A stretch of 64,000 nt of DNA from Sphagnum compactum. Taxonomy: Eukaryota > Bryophyta > Sphagnopsida > Sphagnales. A model generated the notes under the pieces. It was not told where the DNA came from, searched no databases, and was given only the letters and a program-made list of their open reading frames with translations. The first letter of the stretch is position 1. Each line of letters starts with the position of its first letter. The stretch covers positions 23,250,001-23,314,000 of the forward strand of contig OZ234494.1 of assembly GCA_965153455.1 (NCBI GenBank), given 5' to 3'. This document shows positions 57,016 to 64,000 of this stretch, piece by piece. Made by a program: the position numbers and the translations under genes.

Positions 57016-58488
57016 ATGGCTAGAAGAAGGAGACTAAAGAAAGTTGATGATTTGGAAACTCAAAAGCAAAATGTTATTTCATCATAACAGACAATTGGGG
57101 AACAAAATGTTGTTCCATTAGAATTGGGACCTAAGAAGCAAAATGTTGCTTCATTAGAATTGAAAATTGATGAATCAAGCAATTTATGTGGCTTAGAGTT
57201 GAGAATGGTGATGATTTGTAATTTAAATAGTGAGATCACTCCTAATATAGATTGGGAATTTTGATTGAGAAATGGTGGGTTAGATTGTTTAAGAATTTAC
57301 ATACATTAGATTAAATGCAGATAAAAAAATTGTACAATTTTTTTTAAGTTTAATTATATCTGTAGCTTTCATCATTTGATGGAACTTGCGGGATTTTTGT
57401 GGTCAATTTTTTAAAATTGTAATACCTGAAAACAATTAGAATTTGCAAAAATTACATATGATTGTGTAATTTTATGTTTCATAATACCTGCATTTTGTTT
57501 TTTGAACTTTTTATGTGTAAGGTTTTAGGGTTAAGATTTTTTAATTTCATAATAATGAATTTTTAAAAATATTTTTTGGTTTAGGTCCGGAACTTGAAAC
57601 CAAGTAGGTTTTTTAACCACCGACACCCCCTTTTCCACCTAATTTGGCCTGGAAGGACAAAGAATGGACGAAGGTTGGGTTGAAATGGAAGTGTAAAGTG
57701 AAGTGGCACTTACATTGTCACTTACATTGTCACATATTGTGCCAAATGGTTGTTGACCAAACATTTGAAGGAGGTGCATGACTTAGTGACAAAAAGAGGC
57801 CAAACTTGGGAAGCCTTCAACTTCTGAGAAAGATCCTCGACATTAGGACCATGCTAAAATGAATGCTCGCATTTTAGGAAATGCCATGGCCGTGCAAAGG
57901 CAGAATGATCAAAAGGTTGCTAGTCGTGTTCATGCCAAAGCACAACGTGAATGGGATAAGCTGGTAACTATTGCAAAACAAGGACCACCATTCCCAGAAC
58001 CAGCTTTGGTCAAATTAGTTTCAGAGTAACTGTTGTAGGTGTTGGGTCTTAATGCCCGGGGCGTGGGAAACGTGCATCGAGATGCAACATCATGAATGGA
58101 GAAGGATGAAGATTTACAAGAAATGATTGATCCACTTGTCTTGTATATGCACAACGATTAAAAATGACATGGGATGTCAAAAATTGGGATCGAGAGTCCA
58201 ATAAAGTAAGTCAGACAGAACAGTTGACAAATGTATTGGATTTCCATGAATCATTCTTGATTCATGGAAGGTAAAAAAAAAAATAATCAATGTTTATTAT
58301 TTTTTTATAATTTTGTTTCATCCACCATGTGTTAAAGTTTAATTTGGTGGTTTTTGGGTGTTTATAGAGTTCATGGCACAACAAATGAAAAGTTTGTTGC
58401 AAATGTTGTTCAGGTTGAAATATAACGCCACCATCTATACATTGTTCGTCATGCAGCAAGGGTTGTAAATGCAATAGCTGCTTACTGA
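57016..58488 (+). pseudogene. Decayed second copy of the C2H2 accessory gene
   Basis: The pieces follow the same order as the gene at 51552-53057. Exon 1 begins at ATG 57016 (MARRRRLKKVDDLETQKQNV, then a stop). The finger region at about 57663-57790 reads KWKCKVK ... CAKWLLTKHLKEVHDL. The helical region at 57855-58030 reads MNARILGNAMAVQRQNDQKV and REWDKL. The last exon starts at about 58369 and reads RVHGTTNEKFVANVV then RHHLYIVRHAARVVNAIAAY. Several stops and shifts prevent expression as one protein. The splice donor GGAAG|gtaaaa near 58271 and acceptor TTTATAG near 58368 correspond to the last intron of the A copy. Confidence 0.75.
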
Positions 58489-58499
58489 GTTAAACACAA

Positions 58500-61140
58500 A
58501 ATTTTAGATAATGATATGGTTTAGGGTTCCCACTTTATATAATTAACTAGGTTTTTTCAACCTTTTCATTTTTTGGACTACCCAATTTTTGAACTTTGGT
58601 CCTTTGATAAATAACCTTTTTTTTCATTGGGTTATTTAACATTTTTTGATCCACCCATATTTGTACATCTTTTATCAATATAATATTTTCTTTTACTCAC
58701 ACTTGTTTGATGGGTATATGATTAATCATATCTATCTTCTTTTTCATAGTCTTCTTAATACTTTAGATGTAAAAATCAAAACTTAAATATGCCCATATGA
58801 ATAGGTAACATTAATTTATTTAAAGTTTACAAAAATCAAAATGAACATTGTGCAAACCCTACATCCTTTTTATTATAATTTCCATAAAGCCATTTCAAAT
58901 ATGTAATACCCGCATATAGGTCTCATAATAGTGGTTGGTTTTTTTTACAACCATTGCAATACTCGCATATAGGTCTCATAATAGTTGCTGGTTTTTTTAC
59001 ATCCATTGCAATACCCGCATATAAGTATCGTAATAATTGTTGGTTTTTTTTACATCCATTGCAATACCCACATGTAGGTCCATAAATAGTTTTTGATTTT
59101 TTACATCTTTTGCAATACTTGCATATAGGTTTCCATTTTAATATTTATGGGACTCATATGACATAATAATTTAGTCTAAGTATCAAAAAATAATGTGATA
59201 ATTAAGGAATCACTATAAAAGTATTTCAGATAATGTACATGATTTATTATCATATTTAAACAATCATTTATTTATTAATATTAATTAATTGATTATTTGG
59301 TTGAACCTTAATTATTCAAATAATCAAATTTTAGATTTAAAAATCAAATTAATAATTTGATATTTAATTTATTATTTTAATTACATTTTTTTATGTTGAT
59401 AAGTTATTCAAATCATTATTTTTTATAATTATTCATGATAATTAATTGTCATAAAATTAATTTAGGTATATAAAGAGACATATTTTGAATACCCAAACCA
59501 TTTATTTTGAAGTGACCTTACATGTGGGTATTGCATTTAAGGTTGATTATTCACCTAAGGTTGTCTAAATCACCTATGGATTATTTTAAAATGAATTCGC
59601 ATGCAGGTATTACATATAAACTTTGGTTTTCATTGAAAGGCCACCCAAACTACATACTGGTTATTTCGAAATGACCCTACATGTGGGTATTGCAATTAAG
59701 GTTGGGTCTACACTTTAGGTTACCTAAATCACCTAAGAGTTATATCGAAACAAACTTGAATATGGGTATTGCATTTAGGGAAACACAAAAATATATATAT
59801 CTATTACCATTTGGTGATATTTCCAAGTTAAGTTCTTTCACTTTCTTTAAAAAAATATAAAATGACATTGCATTGTTTTACATATGTTTAAGCCTTTAAA
59901 ATTCCGCCCAAAATGCACCCTAGATTTATTTTAATTATTATAGACTTGTAAAAATAAAATAAAATCATATGTCCTAAACTCTAAACCTAAACCATAATTC
60001 TAACATTAAATAGTAAAATTCTACATTAAACCTTAACCCCATGTATCATCAATGTGACCAATTTTGAATTATGTTCATTTTTATATATGTTAAATCATAC
60101 TATAAGGTGAATAAATAATTTTGAAAACATGAATTTCATGATGTATTGGCGGGGAATCAAATATTTTAAAAATATTTTTATGTTTCATGGTTAATGAATT
60201 ATCACAATATGATATGGGTATTACATTTAAACAAAAGTGGATTAGGAAATATTGAACTTTAACAACTATGGAACATATGGAAACAAAGGAGATTCATAAT
60301 TATGTTATAGATCTAAACAAGTGATAAAATCAAAAACCAATACAATGAACAAAGTCTAGAGTATAAACCTTAAGCCTTGATACATATGAACCAAATTCTT
60401 AAACATTAAATCACAAGGCATAACCTTAAAAATCCAAATGATATTTTTCCATAAGCCCTATTACAACCCTAACAAAAAAAAAATCTTGGTGATATATGCC
60501 CTAAACCCAAAAATATATACAAAATATACAAATTATATAATGCAAAACAAAAAAAATTAAAAAAACATAGGAAAAAAATTAGAAACCAAATTTTAAGGCT
60601 TTTAAACTACAAAGATTTACTCACTGAAAAAAAACCTTAATCTTAATTAACAATCAAATAAATTTTGTAAAAAACCAAAAAAACATATATGTTTCTTACC
60701 TTTGTGTGATCTCTCTAAACTAATTTTTTCCATTCTCTTTGAAAAAGATATAGAATGAAATTGTATTACTTCACATATGTTTAAACCCTAAAATCCCCCC
60801 CCCCCTCCAAAATTTAGCCTAGTTTAGGTTAATTACTATAGATTTGTGAAAAATTTGTTAATTAATTTATGTGTCCCAATCTTAAACCTAAACCATAATC
60901 CAATAGTACATATTTATAATAATTACATGAAAAGATGTATTTTAATGTCCATTCCATAAATAAATTAGCTAAAAGAAATTAGTAAAATATGCATTAACTA
61001 AACCAAAATGGTTGTAATTATGACATTGTTTCCACTATAAATTGTTTATAATAACTACATATGGGACCTATGTTCATCATCCATGAATTAAAGCGAACCT
61101 TAATAAATTGATAGGTAGGATTGGGGGGTTGGGGGGTTGG
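58500..61140. other. AT-rich interior of element B with GTATTGCA motifs
   Basis: Motifs occur in minus orientation at about 58905-59130 (TGCAATACCCGCATATAGG, four tandem copies about 57-60 bp apart). In plus orientation they lie at about 59520-59780 (CATGTGGGTATTGCATTTA) and 60215. No transposase remnant was recognised, where A would have one. Confidence 0.65.
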
Positions 61141-61149
61141 GAAAGCGAG

Positions 61150-61755
61150 TAGGTAATTAGTTAAATATTTGGCTATGTAAAAAACATAGGTAGATAGATG
61201 AACATAGTGGTAGGTAGGAAGGTGGGTGCATAGGTAGGTAAGTAGGTATATAGGTTGGTAGTTGGGTTAGTAAGCAAGTTAGTAAGTAAAAAGGAAGTTC
61301 AAGGAGCAATGTAAATAGGTTGTTAGAGTAGGTAAGCATGTAGGTAGGCAAGTTAATAAGTAGGAAGAAAGTTACACTAGCAAGGTAGTTAGGTAGATAG
61401 GCAAGTTAGTACGTAAGAAACAAGTTACCTTATCAAGGTGACTAGGTTTGTAAAGTACTTATGTCAATAAGGTGGTTGTGTATATAAGGTTAGTAAATAG
61501 TAATGTAATTAGGTCAGTAAGGTAGGTAGTTAGTACAATGGTTAGGTCAGTAAGGAAGTTAAGTTAGTAAGGTATGTAGTTAATAGGGTAGCTAGGTTAG
61601 TAGGGTAGGTAGTTAGTATAGTAGTTAGTTTAGTAGGATAACTAGTTATTAAGGTAGTTATGTCAATAAGGGATAATTAGTATGGTACCAAGGTTGGTAC
61701 AATACTTATGAGGGTAGGAAGGTGAATAGGGTAACTATGTGTGAGGTCAAGTCTA
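61150..61755 (+). repeat. Subterminal GTAGGTAGTTAGT satellite of element B
   Basis: An irregular array of GTAGGTAGG, AGTTAGTAAGG and related words. Its reverse complement (ACTAACTACCTACC) resembles the sequence at 43870-43925 next to the left end of A, supporting the inverted orientation of B. Confidence 0.8.
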
Positions 61756-61855
61756 AGGAAAAACAGCCAAGAACAAACCCCCAAAAAAAAATTCAGTGGT
61801 CAACAACGAAAATAAATGGACTGTGATGAACCCCATCTGACGTTGAATGAAAAAA

Positions 61856-61919
61856 TGCAGCCCATCTAGTGGATAGAACAACCAACTTGTGCATTGGTGG
61901 CTGTTGGTTCACTCTGGCC
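61856..61919 (-). repeat. Terminal inverted repeat, outer end of element B
   Basis: Read on the minus strand from 61919: GGCCAGAGTGAACC, then AACAGCCACCAATGCAC, then GTTGG-GTTCT-TCCA-GATGGGCTG shared with the left end of A. Confidence 0.87.
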
Positions 61920-61928
61920 GTAATATAG
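61920..61928 (+). repeat. Right target-site duplication, GTAATATAG
   Basis: Exact copy of 43654-43662, directly after the outer terminal repeat and followed by the minisatellite word CAGGTCTTGTGCA. Confidence 0.88.
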
Positions 61929-64000
61929 CAGGTCTTGTGCAGTAGAAATTTCAACAGTTGTTTCGGAGTTAACAAGGAGTAGTATTGGCAAAACTTGCAC
62001 TAGGAATTGTGAACAATTTTTCATGGCCTATAATGGTAGGGAGTGACAAAGTTAGCAAAGCATTCAGTTACTTATGTATAATGTGAGAGAAAGAGATTGT
62101 GTGTGTGTGCACGTGTTCTCAATGAATTTTGGGGGAAGCCTTTAAATTTGTGACTTTTCTTTGTTCACACATTTTGTTAGGTGATTGCCTAACCTGATTA
62201 GGTGTTGGGTTATATTATACATGATCTCACCACTCCTGTGGCTCATCAATTATATCTTGTAACCTACAACCTCTCACCAGTTATCTAGTCCATAAATGTA
62301 GGTTTTTTCTTTCTTCCTTGACGGTTTGTGATTTGTGATGAAACATTGTTTTTAATAATTTGATGCTAGTGATACTCTTTTTTATGTGACCTTGGACAAC
62401 TTTAATATGGGTTGTATTCTTCTTCAAGTGAACACTAAATATAGTGCAAAACCCAGTGAACCAATGAAGGGGTTGTGATTTCATATGTGAAGGTCCTCCA
62501 TATCACTCACTATTGTTATCAGTAGTGTGGTATGGCCCTGGTTTTTTTTATGAAGCATCCCGATAGTCTTTCAAACAACAATGTTTTGGTCTACCGGGCT
62601 TTCCATCCATTAGTTTTATTTTGAACCTGTCCTTTGACTAGCCAAAAAATAATTTATAGAAAGTAATTAATTTAATGATTATTTTAAATATATCCTTAAA
62701 GTGACCCAGTCATCACCCTGTCTTTGAACCTCTTTTCACCTTTAAACCCCTCTTTTTGTGGCATCCACAAAGTAAGGAAATTTTATTAAATATGGGTATG
62801 TAATGCTAAAACTCAGCATTTAATGTAGAAGGTTCATGACTAATTATAGAGAAGAACTACCCATCACCAATCACTACCCTGTCACCGAACACTTCTTTAG
62901 ATTTTCATCATTTGCACTTCATTTTGAGTGATTTAAAATGTTATGGGAGTGCTACCTCAAGCTTTAGAAATCATCTTTGCAATGCAAAGGAAAAGGAGTA
63001 ATGAACAAATAGCAAAACGAAAAATAAGCTTTTCAATTTACAAAACATGATTTTTTTTCTTTGGACCCCTCCTACTTTCAAATCTTCTAACTTTCACATT
63101 TTTTATTCATTTAAAACAATTTAAAATGTTATAGGAGCACCACTTGAAGTTCTACAAATCATCTTTCAATTCTAATAACAACATAGCAACATAAAAGGAA
63201 TTTTTTAGGTGTTTGGGAATGGGCTTTGTAATGTATTGTGGTTTTTTTTAGAATTCTTCACCTCTTCTATTTTGGGGGGCCGTAACTTTCTCATTTCAAA
63301 TTTTTTTTGACGATTTGTTGTGCATCAAATGTGCCAAGAGGAGAGTTCAAGTTTTGTTCGAACACCAAAAACAACGGAGCCTTCCCCTTGGATCTAGCCT
63401 ACCCTAAACACTTAAATGTGCGTTCACCAATTGTTTTACCCTAGTCGTTGTACAGGTAGGAGTAGTGAAATCAGGAGGAAACCTTGTATATATATGTATA
63501 AACAAGGATGGAAATCCATCCATAAGAAATACAAGGCATGTCGAAGCAAATGTAAACACAAGGAAGGAAAACCAAGACAATCAAAATAGTAGTAATGAAA
63601 TGGAAGATGTAATGTTAAAAGGGCATCCTTTGCCACAAATCAACTAATGATGGAGGTGCACTAGTTGGTATGTGCGGAAAAGATGAAGAATTGTGACTAA
63701 ACATGGTAGCCCGCTGAAAAATTACGATGGTTTGCACACGTTGTAAGGCTATCAACATTCGTTGTTTACATTAAGATATAAGCATCGAAGGTACCAAAGA
63801 GGTCTATTGATGGTGAGTTGTACTGGCATGTACATAAAAAAAATCAAAAAAATCAAAACAAAGATAGAGACAATCATAGGTCTCTATGGCAAGGGGAATG
63901 AAATTATCTCCTAGCACTCACTCTATGTAGGATCGTGCTTTATTTTGAGCAACAACTGTTGTTACATGTGTTATCGTCATTAAAACATGTTGCACCAAAT
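61929..64000. other. AT-rich flank without recognised genes
   Basis: The interrupted minisatellite resumes for about 100 bp, then comes AT-rich sequence. A TG run lies at about 62098-62108, and similar phrases on 'TTTAAAATGTTATRGGAG' recur at about 62930 and 63120. The 60-codon frame at 63465-63647 resembles no family I know. Confidence 0.55.

Larger units (their letters stand above)
43663..61919. mobile_element. Composite Mutator-like element (two fused MULEs)
   Basis: The 18,257-bp unit starts GGCCAAGAGTGAACC and ends with the inverse of GGCCAGAGTGAACC, flanked by a perfect 9-bp duplication. Inside, two further copies of the terminal repeat stand head to head at 55537-55572 and 55574-55609, dividing it into element A (with transposase and C2H2 gene) and inverted element B (no transposase). 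No duplication flanks the inner junction. The simplest reading is that the pair moved as one unit using the outer ends. Stepwise insertion followed by loss of the inner duplication is an alternative. Confidence 0.85.
55574..61919 (-). mobile_element. Element B: inverted, transposase-less MULE
   Basis: This 6.3-kb element has matched terminal repeats. Read from its outer (right) end inward, it has the layout of A: CTAACTACCTACC-type satellite, GTATTGCA motifs, decayed C2H2 gene, hairpin array, end. It lacks any transposase. It is therefore interpreted as a deletion derivative of the A family in the opposite orientation. Confidence 0.78.

Noticed and set aside
43663-61919. Interpretation as two independent insertions
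   Set aside because: Neither element has a 9-bp duplication of its own at the inner junction, while the outer duplication is perfect. Not excluded, but less simple.

Overview
The window is nuclear DNA of a land plant. Genes are split by short GT-AG introns, spacers are AT-rich, and transposon relics are common. A TTLL6/13-type tubulin glutamylase points to a lineage with flagellated sperm, because flowering plants and conifers lack this ciliary branch. A fern, lycophyte, bryophyte, cycad or Ginkgo would fit; I favour a fern-like seed-free plant but cannot name the species.

Layout. 1-4300: AT-rich spacer with a perfect 46-bp palindrome. 5146-10474 (+): receptor-like cytoplasmic kinase with an N-terminal universal-stress-protein domain, 11 coding exons. 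12853-17915 (+): tubulin tyrosine-ligase-like protein, 9 coding exons, with an untypical low-complexity 5' region from 11.1 kb. 18-26 kb: gene-free, with a decayed Ty1/copia element interrupted by a solo-LTR-like insert. 26860-30459 (+): plant N-acetylglucosamine kinase, 7 exons. 32896-34574 (-): PhzF-family isomerase-like protein with a predicted signal peptide and altered active-site motifs, 5 exons. 38.3-38.8 kb: frameshifted, intronless PPPDE (DeSI-like) pseudogene. 39673-41124 (-): single-exon ankyrin-repeat membrane protein.

43663-61919 is the most interesting part: an 18,257-bp composite Mutator-like transposon bounded by a perfect 9-bp target-site duplication (GTAATATAG at 43654-43662 and 61920-61928) inside a minisatellite whose unit continues across the junction. 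It consists of two elements. Element A (43663-55572) carries an intron-containing MULE transposase with a SWIM zinc finger on + and, convergently on -, a gene for an unfamiliar C2H2-finger protein. Element B (55574-61919) is inverted relative to A and meets it end to end with one base between them. It has lost the transposase but keeps a decayed copy of the C2H2 gene. The convergent two-gene plan recalls maize MuDR (mudrA/mudrB), but the accessory protein is not recognisable to me as MURB. Both elements carry arrays of hairpin repeats near their abutting ends, and a GTAGGTATTGCA-like motif that I noticed only inside the composite. The A transposase has four in-frame TGA codons and a frameshift, so this copy is probably dead.

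The host genes do not form a functional cluster. They are unrelated single genes as is usual in plants. All exon boundaries were placed by eye from reading frame, splice dinucleotides and family conservation, without transcript data.
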